Made by a program: the position numbers and the translations under genes
Notes under the pieces: generated by a model
The model's input: only the letters and a program-made list of their open reading frames with translations
Told to the model about the DNA's origin: nothing
Database searches by the model: none
Part shown: positions 45,401 to 53,378 of the stretch, piece after piece
How positions within the stretch are numbered: the first letter of the stretch is position 1
How the letters are laid out: every line of letters starts with the position of its first letter
Assembly (NCBI RefSeq): GCF_017114995.1
Contig: NZ_JABXKL010000074.1
Coordinates: forward strand, 62,001 to 126,000
DNA length: 64,000 nt
Reading direction: 5' to 3'
From: Nostoc sp. NMS9
GTDB lineage: Bacteria; Cyanobacteriota; Cyanobacteriia; Cyanobacteriales; Nostocaceae

Positions 45401-46091
45401 AGGAAATGCGATCGCACCGCCAAAATACATTTATGGTTGTAGTAGTTTAGCCAATGGTAATCTCATCTTAGTAATTGATGCTTTGTTGCTAGTAAAATCT
45501 AGCGAAATCCAACAAACAACACTTGATATCAGGGCGCTACCAGTAGCTTCTTCGTCAAATAAAAAAGCCTTGCCGATATCAGGGCATACTTTTTCATCTA
45601 CACCATTACTTGCGGCATCGACTTCTACAACAACTATAGAAACCCAACCCAGTTATTCTCAAGAGCCAGATCATAAATTACCAAAAGTTGTTTTAGTAGT
45701 AGATGATGCAATTAGTCTCCGGCAAACTCTCTCTCTGACTTTACAAAAATCTGGCTATCAAGTAATACAAGCTCAAAATGGTGTAGAAGCTCTAGAAAAA
45801 TTGCAGTTACATCCTGAAATTAAAGTTGTTGTATCCGATTTAGAGATGCCACGAATGAATGGTTTTGAGTTATTGAGCAATTTCCGCCAATACACCAATT
45901 TAGCAAAAATACCTGTGGTTATTCTTACTTCTCGCAGCGCTGAAAAACATCGCCAACTTGCCCAAGAATTGGGTGCAAAAGCTTACTTAACCAAGCCTTT
46001 TTTAGAACATGAGTTTATCTCTAAAATTAAAGAGTTAATGAATAGTAATACAGATGATTTAGATCGTTTACTCATAGTGAAAAATAATTGA
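42474..46091 (+). CDS. pixL: PixL: CheA-type hybrid histidine kinase
   Basis: A 1205-residue CheA hybrid. An HPt domain starts the protein, with phospho-acceptor His50 (RATHTLKGGAANVG). A long variable region (about 130-520) follows, then the CheA dimerisation segment near 530 (ERLQHLNYLAGELLIYQKR), the HATPase with N-box HLVRNAFDHGIE (Asn721) and GRGMGLDIV, a CheW-like P5 domain (about 860-1015), and a C-terminal receiver with Asp1122 (VVSDLEMPRMNG). It should autophosphorylate under control of PixJ/PixI and pass phosphate to PixH, PixG and its own receiver. It begins inside the stop of the four-helix-bundle gene. A strong inverted repeat follows 20 nt after the stop. Confidence 0.94.
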   Translation: MITDSEIREQGYIYFLAEAPELVQIIEQELFSLSENNSIAKIHNLMRATHTLKGGAANVGLELIKMIAHFLEDVFKALYNPKVVVDAEFQTLLLQAYECLSIALNTELIGSTVNDEELLHRATSVFTQLQEKLGNVFGAESHIPTSEELGFDIVQSVFEVGVEQRLNSIAGIVNNPPNSDEFIDFLHSQAEVFLGLAESLNLPGLGEISQTILSALQANPSQVQQIAEIALADLQQAKKMVLAGDRTSGGEPSSGLRKLAVVANNELSEELQNDSSASKVFIHEEEFYQFLATSDNKSESVKPTTAKFYLKVIRYIYGWFNHQMEIPESELSLTLLVPRLERKHLFNYIENWLKDFLDFVQDEEDSQSLCIYRRGIILIILFAVAKFQYSLKASDSHLSEIKILQNQIHKLAKEYKIYPPVTSEEKNWLDSPKLQKLLVIKEIVSSQSNENLLEAIWGEEASQNLAVEIVTTQTDDSSGKLDSLTVSEQEVLDVPETAIEVMPDIATQINKEIEDKSQYVQTKNSRQPSFIRVDTERLQHLNYLAGELLIYQKRCSLQDEQVKEIIDQLVQQITRHQTTLNELRDLPLQIQNITSQQTQSFAVDFDSLEMDVYTEFHTTLHEAIEETLQLQETTESLDLLLTQATQISDKQENLTLNIIDSLVEARMSPLGNILNRFPQMVNKLGNVHAKLVELKLTGSEVLVDKAIAEKLYDPLLHLVRNAFDHGIEAPQVRRELGKPEQGLIEICAYHQGSQTVIEVRDDGQGLNLDRIRRKAVELYPIQTEEKTRNYASSLAEPELLDLIFSPGFTTANKVSEISGRGMGLDIVRTQMHALNGSISVQSLPNQGTIFILKIPFSMTTEKLMLVQAKGVVYGLMLDSIEKILIPSEQQIKEIEGKKVLYWNIDNDETMVSLRQLSKLINYNGSLINNETPYNTSNTHDPSVAKNPVLLLQRNQGKVALEVDQIIGEQELVIRPLGNAIAPPKYIYGCSSLANGNLILVIDALLLVKSSEIQQTTLDIRALPVASSSNKKALPISGHTFSSTPLLAASTSTTTIETQPSYSQEPDHKLPKVVLVVDDAISLRQTLSLTLQKSGYQVIQAQNGVEALEKLQLHPEIKVVVSDLEMPRMNGFELLSNFRQYTNLAKIPVVILTSRSAEKHRQLAQELGAKAYLTKPFLEHEFISKIKELMNSNTDDLDRLLIVKNN

Positions 46092-46110
46092 TAATTTTGG
46101 CAGATCGCCT

Positions 46111-46158
46111 TAATTAAGTAGGGCTATTTAGTGGAAATAAAATAGCCCTACTTAATTA
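46111..46158. terminator. Bidirectional hairpin between pixL and the Uma2 gene
   Basis: TAATTAAGTAGGGCTATTT (46111-46129) and its exact complement (46140-46158) form a 19-bp perfect stem with a 10-nt loop between two convergent genes. AT-rich ends on both sides give U-rich tails in both directions. The stop codon of the Uma2 gene lies within the right arm. Confidence 0.75.
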
Positions 46159-46856
46159 CCAGGTAGATTATTTGAATCTACACCTAGAGAACGTAAATAC
46201 TCGGCTAATTGTTCGGCCCGCGATCGTTCTTGTTGTGCCTGTTCTGCATCTGTCAAATAGCGCTTTCCTTGCTCGTCATACCAACATAAAAACTCCTGTT
46301 GTATGCCGCCAATTACAGCTTGGTGTCGCCCAATACCTAACCCTATCTCTGGCATCAAATAGGGTTCACCTATTTGTAGTTGGTAGTTTCCATCGAGCAA
46401 CTTATACACTTCCAAGGGTTGATGTTGGTCGCGTCGCCAAAACTCAGGATTATAAATTACGTAGTACAATACACCGAGTTTTCTGTATATATCTAGCTTT
46501 TCGTCGTATTCACCTCCTGGAGTATGGGATACCATTTCTAGTGTGAATATTGGAACTATCTCATTTTCTTCCCAAACCGCGTAACTTTTGCGTGATTTTC
46601 CACCCTTTTTCCGTTCTACTCCCAGGCTTAAAAAAGCATTTGGCACTACAGGTACTCTGGCATTTACTCCTGTGGTCTGATACACTCCCATATCTACTCC
46701 GAAGTACCAATCCATACGATTTGCCCAAATGGAGTTAAGTAAGAAGAGTAAAATGTTGGGCAAAAAGTTTTGGTCTTCGTTATCCACTGGTGTATCGTCT
46801 GAACAGGGGAGTTCGTCGGTAGTTGGTAACGCATTTTTGAGATCGGGTGAGAGCAT
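46152..46856 (-). CDS. Uma2 family (DUF820) endonuclease-like protein
   Basis: A 234-residue protein of the large cyanobacterial Uma2/DUF820 family with a PD-(D/E)xK nuclease-like fold: PVVPNAFLSLGVE (acidic strand position changed), IVPIFTLEMVSHTPGGEYDEKLDIYRKLGVLYYVIYNP, and a C-terminal AEQAQQERSRAEQLAEYLRSLG tail typical of the family. The usual PD reads VVPNAFLSLG, so the first acidic residue of the motif appears lost and activity is doubtful. Function of the family is unknown; many copies per genome. It is convergent with pixL and has no obvious partner. Confidence 0.85.
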   Translation of the reverse strand: MLSPDLKNALPTTDELPCSDDTPVDNEDQNFLPNILLFLLNSIWANRMDWYFGVDMGVYQTTGVNARVPVVPNAFLSLGVERKKGGKSRKSYAVWEENEIVPIFTLEMVSHTPGGEYDEKLDIYRKLGVLYYVIYNPEFWRRDQHQPLEVYKLLDGNYQLQIGEPYLMPEIGLGIGRHQAVIGGIQQEFLCWYDEQGKRYLTDAEQAQQERSRAEQLAEYLRSLGVDSNNLPGN

Positions 46857-46910
46857 AACCGTTGTCTCGCTGGCGTTTGATGCCTTTATTATAAGTGAGT
46901 AACCAAAAGT

Positions 46911-47807
46911 TTAGCGCTTGGGTGTAGCTTCCCCAAACTTAATCAAAAGTGCGATCGCAATACTAACAAGCAAAATTAACGTCATACTCAAGGCTGAACC
47001 AAATCCCCAATTTTGCGTTGCTCCAAGAAACTGGTTATAAACTAACCGCGCCGCCGTCATACTAGAAGCACCACCGAGTAATTCTGGATCGACAAAATCC
47101 CCCAAGCCTGTGATGAATACAAGCATAGAAGCAGCCGCAATTCCCGGAAAAATTTGCGGTACAGTTACTTGACAAAAAGTTTCCACCGGATTTGCACCTA
47201 AATCAGCCGCAGCTTCTAGCAACCGCTTGTCTAGCTTTTCGAGAGAAGCATATAAAATCAAAACCATATAAGGTAATAAGCTGTAACTCATCCCAATCAA
47301 TACAGCTTGACTATTGTTAAGTAATTCCCAAGTAGGCAAGCCTAAATTGCTGAGTAAACTGTTCAATAAACCAGTAGGACGAAGAATTGTAATCCAAGCA
47401 TAAGAGCGCAATAACGAAGAAGTCCACAAAGGTAGAACAAAGCCTAATAGCAGCAAATTTCGCCAACGCTGCGGCGCTATCTGAGCAATCCAATAGGCGA
47501 CAGGGAAGCCCAAAATTAAACAAATTATCGTAGTGCCAAATGCAAAAAATAGCGATCGCCCAATTACTTGCACGTAGAGGGAGTCAAATATTCGGATGTA
47601 GTTTTTGAATCCGTTGGGATTGACTAAATCTCCCGGCCTGATGTCTGCAACTAAACTTAACTCAAAAATTATCAAAGTCGGCAGCACCAACAAAAGTAAT
47701 AACCAAATCCCAGATGGTGCAAGCAATACCAAAGGTTGGAGCCAATTTCTGATGGGGTGCTGCAATTGTTCTATTTTAGAAATCTCATTTTTTTCCAAAT
47801 TAATCAC
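46911..47807 (-). CDS. potB: Spermidine/putrescine-type ABC transporter permease
   Basis: A 298-residue permease with six helices and the EAA loop LEAAADLGANPVETFCQVTVP characteristic of PotB/PotH. Further family features: PLWTSSLLRSYAWITILRPTGLLN and GLGDFVDPELLGG. The start is GTG at 47807; the heptanucleotide repeat TTAGGAG immediately upstream supplies an AGGAG Shine-Dalgarno at 6-nt spacing. It lies 25 nt downstream of the potD-like gene, so one operon. No potA or potC in the window; they must be elsewhere. Confidence 0.9.
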   Translation of the reverse strand: MINLEKNEISKIEQLQHPIRNWLQPLVLLAPSGIWLLLLLVLPTLIIFELSLVADIRPGDLVNPNGFKNYIRIFDSLYVQVIGRSLFFAFGTTIICLILGFPVAYWIAQIAPQRWRNLLLLGFVLPLWTSSLLRSYAWITILRPTGLLNSLLSNLGLPTWELLNNSQAVLIGMSYSLLPYMVLILYASLEKLDKRLLEAAADLGANPVETFCQVTVPQIFPGIAAASMLVFITGLGDFVDPELLGGASSMTAARLVYNQFLGATQNWGFGSALSMTLILLVSIAIALLIKFGEATPKR

Positions 47808-47827
47808 TCCTAACTCCTAACTCCTAA
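47807..47827 (-). repeat. Heptanucleotide repeat TTAGGAG x3 (potB ribosome-binding region)
   Basis: Three CTCCTAA units on the plus strand, TTAGGAG on the coding strand, filling the potD-potB gap and overlapping the first base of the GTG start. The repeat itself forms the ribosome-binding site. Confidence 0.8.
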
Positions 47828-47832
47828 CTCAA

Positions 47833-48918
47833 TTAACTGCTAGTTAATTGAGTCCAATAACGATCGTAAACCTCTTCAAATTCTCCTACAGGTGTAACAC
47901 GTTCACAATTTTTTAACAGGGACTCTGGCGGAAACAAATTAGCATTGTTTTGGATTGTTTTTGGCAATTGCTCAAATCCGGCACTATTCGGCGTAGAAAT
48001 ATTCAGGCGTTGAGTGAGTTGGGCTGCTATTTCTGGTTGCAAAATCATGTTAATCCAAGCATAGGCTCCAGCTTGATTGGGGGCTGTTTTGGGAATTACA
48101 ATAGTGTCTGTCCATAATGAAGAACCACTGCGAGGAATCACATATTTGAGTTTAGGGTTTTCTTGAGAGATTTTTACTGCATCTGCTGAATAACACATTG
48201 CTAGTAGTAAATCTCCTGCGAGAATTTGATTTTGCCAAGCGTCGGTGTCAAAACGGGCGATCGCAGGTTTTAGCAGCTTCAATTTTTCATAAGCTTGTTT
48301 AATTTCTTGTTCATTTTTTGAGTTGTAAGAATAACCGAGCATTCGTAAGGTTGCACCCATAACTTCTCGAACATCATTGAGCAAGGTCATTCGCTGATTA
48401 AGTTGCTCTTGATTTTGCCAAAGAAAATCCCAATCTTGTGGTGCATCTTTAATTTTTGCAGAATTGTAAAGTAAACCTGTTGTCCCCCAGTTAAAAGGGA
48501 TACTGTAGCGGTTATTGCGGTCATAACTAGGATTCTGAAACCGGGGAAATAAATTCTCTAGACCAATTAAGCGATCGTGATTTATTTCTGTTAACAAGCC
48601 TTTGTCTACCATCTTCTGCACCATATAATCAGATGGGTTGATGATGCTGTAAGTGCCACCGCCTCCAGCTTGCAATTTAGCCAGCATGACATCATTGGAA
48701 TCATACACATCCGCCAGCACTTTCATGCCAGTTTGGGCGCTAAAAGTTTTCAATAATTGGTTGTCAGTATATTGCGTCCAGGTAAAGATATAAAGTTGGT
48801 GACGCTGACTATTGGTATTAGAATTAGCACGTACTTCAGCCAGCCTCCAGCCACAACCACCTAAAGATAAGCTAGAAAGTGCTGCTACCCCTTTTAAAAA
48901 TTGGCGTCTGTTAGTCAT
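47833..48918 (-). CDS. potD: Spermidine/putrescine-binding lipoprotein (PotD-like)
   Basis: A 361-residue periplasmic substrate-binding protein. The N-terminus MTNRRQFLKG is a twin-arginine-like signal followed by a hydrophobic stretch and a lipobox LGGC, so it is probably a Tat-exported lipoprotein. The mature part matches PotD/PotF (LYIFTWTQYTDNQLLKTF, DSNDVMLAKLQAGGG, YDRNNRYSIPFNWGTTGLLY). It delivers polyamines, or a related solute, to the PotB-containing importer encoded next. First gene of the potD-potB pair. Confidence 0.9.
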   Translation of the reverse strand: MTNRRQFLKGVAALSSLSLGGCGWRLAEVRANSNTNSQRHQLYIFTWTQYTDNQLLKTFSAQTGMKVLADVYDSNDVMLAKLQAGGGGTYSIINPSDYMVQKMVDKGLLTEINHDRLIGLENLFPRFQNPSYDRNNRYSIPFNWGTTGLLYNSAKIKDAPQDWDFLWQNQEQLNQRMTLLNDVREVMGATLRMLGYSYNSKNEQEIKQAYEKLKLLKPAIARFDTDAWQNQILAGDLLLAMCYSADAVKISQENPKLKYVIPRSGSSLWTDTIVIPKTAPNQAGAYAWINMILQPEIAAQLTQRLNISTPNSAGFEQLPKTIQNNANLFPPESLLKNCERVTPVGEFEEVYDRYWTQLTSS

Positions 48919-49121
48919 TAAGTTAATAGTTAATCATCTTTTGTATTGTTGCCGATTGATTCTAAATATGCCTTTAATTGGAGTGCCCATAGGTAGTTTA
49001 AAGATTAACTTAAGTGTATCTACCTTTGCAACTGTTAATAAGTTACTGGTGTCAGCTAGTGTTAGGCACGGTTTTTAATCAAGCTTGAGTTATAAAAATT
49101 AACAAAGTGCAAGTAAGCCGT
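48919..49121. other. Divergent intergenic region before potD and the solute-binding protein gene
   Basis: Gene-free AT-rich stretch that must hold the potD promoter. No clear motif. A direct-repeat copy and a conserved leader follow it towards 49310. Confidence 0.4.
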
Positions 49122-49169
49122 GAGTCTCAACGCGCTGCTTACCGCGCCAGCCTTGTGCTAACCCCATAA
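49122..49169 (+). repeat. 48-nt dispersed repeat, upstream copy
   Basis: GAGTCTCAACGCGCTGCTTA ... ending CCCCATAA, closely matching 50828-50876 at the 3' end of the next gene. The two copies are in direct orientation and bracket the solute-binding protein gene. Confidence 0.75.
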
Positions 49170-49252
49170 GCCAATCGCTTGATTTTGTGGAAATTTATCT
49201 GTTAAGACAAGCAGGGGAGAGAGAAAAGCTTAATCCAAGCGTAATAACAAAA

Positions 49253-49309
49253 TTCAGATATCTGGGAACAATAAATCTGTAAATTCTCAAGATTTGGCAG
49301 AATTATAAA
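49253..49309 (+). promoter_or_regulatory. Conserved leader, copy A
   Basis: Begins TTCAGATATCTGGGAA and continues with ATAAATC, TAAATTCTCAAGATTTGGCA to just before the ATG at 49310. Nearly the same ~48 nt precedes two kinase genes (55212-55260 and 60686-60733). GATATC lies in the common core. Function unknown: candidate shared regulatory or translation-start element. Confidence 0.55.
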
Positions 49310-50908
49310 ATGTCTAATTGGCAAAACTTTCGTTCTCAATGGCAGCGAGTTCGATATTATCTAATTTTTCTGGTCGCTCTCTGGTTGAGCTTAGGAATTC
49401 CAGGTTGCAGTTTCTCCCCACCCAATTCTCAAATCTCTGTATCGCCCCAGCCCACCCAAATCAAGCAAACTGCACAACGCTTTGACGGTGTAACAATTAA
49501 CGTTATCACTCAAGATGAAACCGTTCGTACAGGTACTAAGAGACGGATTGCTGGGTTTGAAGCCTTGACTGGAGCGAAGGTCAATCTGACGGGCGTTCCT
49601 TTTCAAAAGTTATACAACATACTGCAAAAGGATTGGTCTAGCAGTGCTTCAAAGTACGATATGGCAGTTATTTTACCTTCATGGCAGATTGACTTTATCG
49701 ATGCTGGCTTTGTGGAAGATTTAACGGCGCGAGTCAAGTCTGATGCAGCCATACAGTGGGAAGATATTGCACCGATCTTTCGGAATTTTAGTGCGACTTA
49801 TAAAGGACGCATCTACAGTATTCCGTTGGATGGGGACTTTCACATGGTTTATTACCGCACTGATTTGTTAAAGCAAGCGGGGTTAACGCCTCCGACAAAC
49901 TGGGATGAGTATCTGGCGATCGCCAAGCAATTTCACGGCAAAGACTTGAATGGTGACGGTAAAATGGACTATGGCTCTTGTATGTCCAAGGGTGCTGCTG
50001 ATAATAACACAAGCCTGTTGATATCCATTGCCACTCCTTTTTTGCAATCTCAGGGAACCGCACAAGGGGCATTGTTTGACCCAGACACAATGAAGCCTCT
50101 GGTGAACAATCCCGCTTTTGCCAAAGCACTGGATATTTATAAACAAGCGATGGACTATGGAATTCCCCAGGATGAAAATCTAGGTAATTCCAAAGCTAGA
50201 GAATTATTTATTACTGGCAGGTGCGCCCTGACCATCGATTGGGGCGATGTTGGACCCCTAGCCATCGATCTATCTGTGTCTAAAGTGATGGATAAAGTAG
50301 GGGCTGTGATCACTCCAGGCACTACTCAAGTGCTCGATCGCAAGACTAACAAACTGGTTGCCTGCGATAAGTTTACCTGTCCTTACGCCATTGATGGTGT
50401 CAATCACGCACCTTATGCTGCCAATATCGGTTGGACAAGTGTAATTTATGCCAAGGCAGCACCAAAAGTGAAGGATGCCGCTTATGCGTTTTTCTCTTAC
50501 ATGAGTCAACCCTCTCAGTCTAACGTGGATGTGACGATTGGGGCAACGGGCTTCAACCCCTACCGAATTTCGCAATTTCAAAACTCAGATCCCTGGATTA
50601 AATCTGGGATGTCGTCTGAAGCAGCCAACAACTATCTCGCAGCGCTCGGCGTTAGCTTGAATAGTCCCAATATGGTTTTGAGTTTGATCGTTCCCCATAA
50701 TCAACAATATCAATTTGAAGTTCTTGATGCCGTTGTATCTAAGTTCTTAGGGAACAAAATTACAACCGAGCAGGCAATGCAGCAGATTGAACAAAGATGG
50801 GAACAGATTACTAACAAAGTAGGGCGGGAGTCTCAACACGCCGCTTACCGTGCCAGCCTTGGGCTAAACCCCATAAATACGACAGCCAGAGAAATCTCCA
50901 ATCCTTAA
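49310..50908 (+). CDS. Extracellular solute-binding lipoprotein (ABC sugar type)
   Basis: A 532-residue family-1 solute-binding protein. A signal sequence with hydrophobic core (about 16-32) ends in a lipobox-like GIPGC (Cys33), so it is probably membrane-anchored in the periplasm. The mature part resembles sugar-binding proteins (VTINVITQDETVRTGTKRRI, YSIPLDGDFHMVYYRTDLLK, GLTPPTNWDEYLAIAKQF, and a Ca2+-loop-like DLNGDGKMDYG). No permease adjoins it; a transmembrane sensor kinase follows 124 nt later, so it may feed a signalling receptor rather than a transporter. The last ~25 residues (ESQHAAYRASLGLNPIN...) are encoded by a dispersed repeat and are probably not native to the family. Confidence 0.88.
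   Translation: MSNWQNFRSQWQRVRYYLIFLVALWLSLGIPGCSFSPPNSQISVSPQPTQIKQTAQRFDGVTINVITQDETVRTGTKRRIAGFEALTGAKVNLTGVPFQKLYNILQKDWSSSASKYDMAVILPSWQIDFIDAGFVEDLTARVKSDAAIQWEDIAPIFRNFSATYKGRIYSIPLDGDFHMVYYRTDLLKQAGLTPPTNWDEYLAIAKQFHGKDLNGDGKMDYGSCMSKGAADNNTSLLISIATPFLQSQGTAQGALFDPDTMKPLVNNPAFAKALDIYKQAMDYGIPQDENLGNSKARELFITGRCALTIDWGDVGPLAIDLSVSKVMDKVGAVITPGTTQVLDRKTNKLVACDKFTCPYAIDGVNHAPYAANIGWTSVIYAKAAPKVKDAAYAFFSYMSQPSQSNVDVTIGATGFNPYRISQFQNSDPWIKSGMSSEAANNYLAALGVSLNSPNMVLSLIVPHNQQYQFEVLDAVVSKFLGNKITTEQAMQQIEQRWEQITNKVGRESQHAAYRASLGLNPINTTAREISNP
50828..50876 (+). repeat. 48-nt dispersed repeat, downstream copy (coding)
   Basis: GAGTCTCAACACGCCGCTTA ... CCCCATAA, direct copy of 49122-49169, read in frame as the C-terminus of the solute-binding protein. 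Confidence 0.75.
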
Positions 50909-51032
50909 TCCAACTGTTCATTTGACAGATGAAGTGGGCATCTTAGAAATAATTAGGCAAAAATAACATTGAGAGTGACTAACAATGCACTGCCAATATC
51001 AGTAGCTTGAGACTGTAAAAGGAGCCACGCAA

Positions 51033-53315
51033 GTGCGAAATTGGAATCTCAGCACAAAAATTATTGCTTCCTATTCAGTGCTAATTGCAGTAATGGCTGG
51101 GACAATAGCTTCGGGGATATACTGGCAGTTATACTCTAGTCAACGGCAGGCAATCCGTAATCGTCTTTTGGCGATTGTCAGTCTGGCAGTTCCACAAATC
51201 GATAGCGATTATCACGGATTGGTTCTACAACGTAGCGATCGCACTTCCGCCTTTTACAAAATCAATCAAGATAGACTTGTATCTATTCAATCGACTAGTA
51301 AAGATATTTTACGTATTTATACTATACGAGAACAACCAAATAAAAAATTTGTCTATGTCTTAAACTACGATCCTGCCGATCAAGGTAAAAACGTATTGAT
51401 TGGCATGGATTACACAAAGTCATTAGATGCTTTGTATGCAGCCGTTGCCCACAATGCACCGTTTGTTGAGCAGGAATTTCAGCAAACTGCAAATGGCAAA
51501 ACCATTCTTTATGGCTATGCTCCAATTACCAATCTCCAGGGTCGGGTGAATGGATTCTTGGTGGTTGAACTGGATGCCAGTTCTGTAGTGCGCCAAGAAT
51601 ATTCGGTAGCCGGATTTGCTCTGATAAATTTTTTCGCTGTGTTGTTAGTAACTGTATTTTTAGTGCGTTGGCTATCGCGATCGCTGGTTGTGCTACCGAT
51701 TTTACAACTTAACAGCGCTGCCAAACAATTAGAAACAGGGAATTGGAATGCAACTCTACCGAGCAATCGCACCGATGAACTGGGAGAACTTTCCGCATCT
51801 TTTAACAGCATGGCCAAACAGTTGCAAACCTCCTTTGCCACCTTAGAACAAAAGGTAGAAGAACGGACACTACAACTAGCAGAAGCAAAAGAGAAAGCCG
51901 ATACTGCCAACCTTGCCAAGAGTGAGTTCCTCGCTAACATGAGCCATGAATTGCGAACTCCGCTCAATGGTATCCTGGGCTATGCCCAAATTCTCCAAAA
52001 TGGTGAAACCTTAACAGAACGAGCTAAAAAAGGTGTAGATATCATCTATCAGTGCGGCAATCATTTGCTCAATCTGATTAATGATATCCTTGACCTCGCC
52101 AAAATCGAAGCCCGCAAGTTGGAATTGTATCCTAGCGATGCGAATTTCCCAGCACTTCTCGAAGGCATTGCAGAGATGATGCGCGTGCGTGCTGGTCAAA
52201 AAGGAATTTCTTTTACCTATCAACCTGATTCTAATTTACCTGTTGGCATTAGAGTCGATGAAAAACGCCTACGCCAAGTGTTGATTAACTTATTGGGCAA
52301 TGCGATTAAGTTTACTGACGAAGGCGGAGTTACATTTCGCGTTAAAACTCACAAACTGGAAACTGCAACTTATCAAATTCGCTTTGAGGTGGAAGATACA
52401 GGTGTTGGGATATCGCCAATTGGACTCACCAAAATCTTCCAACCCTTTGAACAAGTGGGTGATGTGAAAAAACAAGGAGAAGGTACTGGACTAGGACTAG
52501 CAATCAGTCTGCAAATCGTTTCTTTGATGGGTAGCACCCTAAATGTGGACAGCCAACTTGGAGAAGGTAGCACCTTCTGGTTTGAGGTTGAACTTCCCGA
52601 AGCTCAAGAATGGGCAGCAAGTCTGCGAACAACTAAGCAAGGCAAGATTATCGGATTTGAAGGCAGCAAGCGGCAGGTCTTGGTAGTCGATGATCGTTGG
52701 GAGAATCGCTCGGTTTTGGTTAGTTTACTGGAACCCTTGGGTTTTGCAGTGATTGATGTCAGCAATGGTCGAGAAGGATTAGCCAAGGCGAAAGAGATTC
52801 ATCCTGACCTGATTATTACAGACTTGATGATGCCAGAAATGGATGGTTACCAAATGCTGCGACAGTTGCGACAGATTCCTGAGTTGCAGAATGTTGCAGC
52901 GATCGCCTCTTCAGCTAGTGTATTTGAAAGTAACCAAAATGAGAGTATCACAGCCGGGGCCGATGCGTTTTTACCCAAGCCTGTAGAAGCCTCAGCGCTG
53001 CTGAAGTTGCTGGAAAAATACCTGAATCTGAAATGGATTTATGAGCAAAACTCCATTGCTGTGGAGCCAATGGCAGCCAACTCAGAGGCAATATCTTCAT
53101 CCACCCCAGATGAGATTGTTCCCCCAACCGAGGAGGTTTTGTTTCAGTTGCACACATTGGCGTTGCAGGGACGCTTGATGGCGATCGAGCAACAGCTAAA
53201 AACTTTGGAAAAAACAGATGAGCGATACCAACCATTTGTTAAAGCGATACGTGAGTATGCAGATAATTTCCAGACTGAAAAAATCCGAGCATTCATTGAA
53301 CAGTATCTTCCCTAA
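51033..53315 (+). CDS. Transmembrane hybrid histidine kinase (periplasmic sensor-HAMP-HK-REC)
   Basis: A 760-residue inner-membrane kinase. TM1 at about 8-30, a periplasmic dCache/sCache-like sensor (about 31-185, with ILYGYAPITNLQGRVNGFLVVE), TM2 at about 190-213, HAMP (about 214-268), coiled coil, HisKA with His305 (NMSHELRTP), HATPase (GNAIKFTDEGG, GTGLGLAI) and receiver with Asp597 (ITDLMMPEMDG). The ~110-residue C-terminal helical tail (EEVLFQLHTLALQGRLMAIE) is often seen in such hybrids. The GTG start at 51033 has a ...GGAG Shine-Dalgarno (AAAGGAGCC) about 10 nt upstream. It follows the solute-binding lipoprotein, a likely ligand presenter, and precedes a REC-PAS-HK gene. Confidence 0.92.
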   Translation: MRNWNLSTKIIASYSVLIAVMAGTIASGIYWQLYSSQRQAIRNRLLAIVSLAVPQIDSDYHGLVLQRSDRTSAFYKINQDRLVSIQSTSKDILRIYTIREQPNKKFVYVLNYDPADQGKNVLIGMDYTKSLDALYAAVAHNAPFVEQEFQQTANGKTILYGYAPITNLQGRVNGFLVVELDASSVVRQEYSVAGFALINFFAVLLVTVFLVRWLSRSLVVLPILQLNSAAKQLETGNWNATLPSNRTDELGELSASFNSMAKQLQTSFATLEQKVEERTLQLAEAKEKADTANLAKSEFLANMSHELRTPLNGILGYAQILQNGETLTERAKKGVDIIYQCGNHLLNLINDILDLAKIEARKLELYPSDANFPALLEGIAEMMRVRAGQKGISFTYQPDSNLPVGIRVDEKRLRQVLINLLGNAIKFTDEGGVTFRVKTHKLETATYQIRFEVEDTGVGISPIGLTKIFQPFEQVGDVKKQGEGTGLGLAISLQIVSLMGSTLNVDSQLGEGSTFWFEVELPEAQEWAASLRTTKQGKIIGFEGSKRQVLVVDDRWENRSVLVSLLEPLGFAVIDVSNGREGLAKAKEIHPDLIITDLMMPEMDGYQMLRQLRQIPELQNVAAIASSASVFESNQNESITAGADAFLPKPVEASALLKLLEKYLNLKWIYEQNSIAVEPMAANSEAISSSTPDEIVPPTEEVLFQLHTLALQGRLMAIEQQLKTLEKTDERYQPFVKAIREYADNFQTEKIRAFIEQYLP

Positions 53316-53378
53316 TCGAAGGTACTGGCGACTAGACACTAGAAAAGAATTCTTGTAATCCCAATCCCCATTTTTGCT

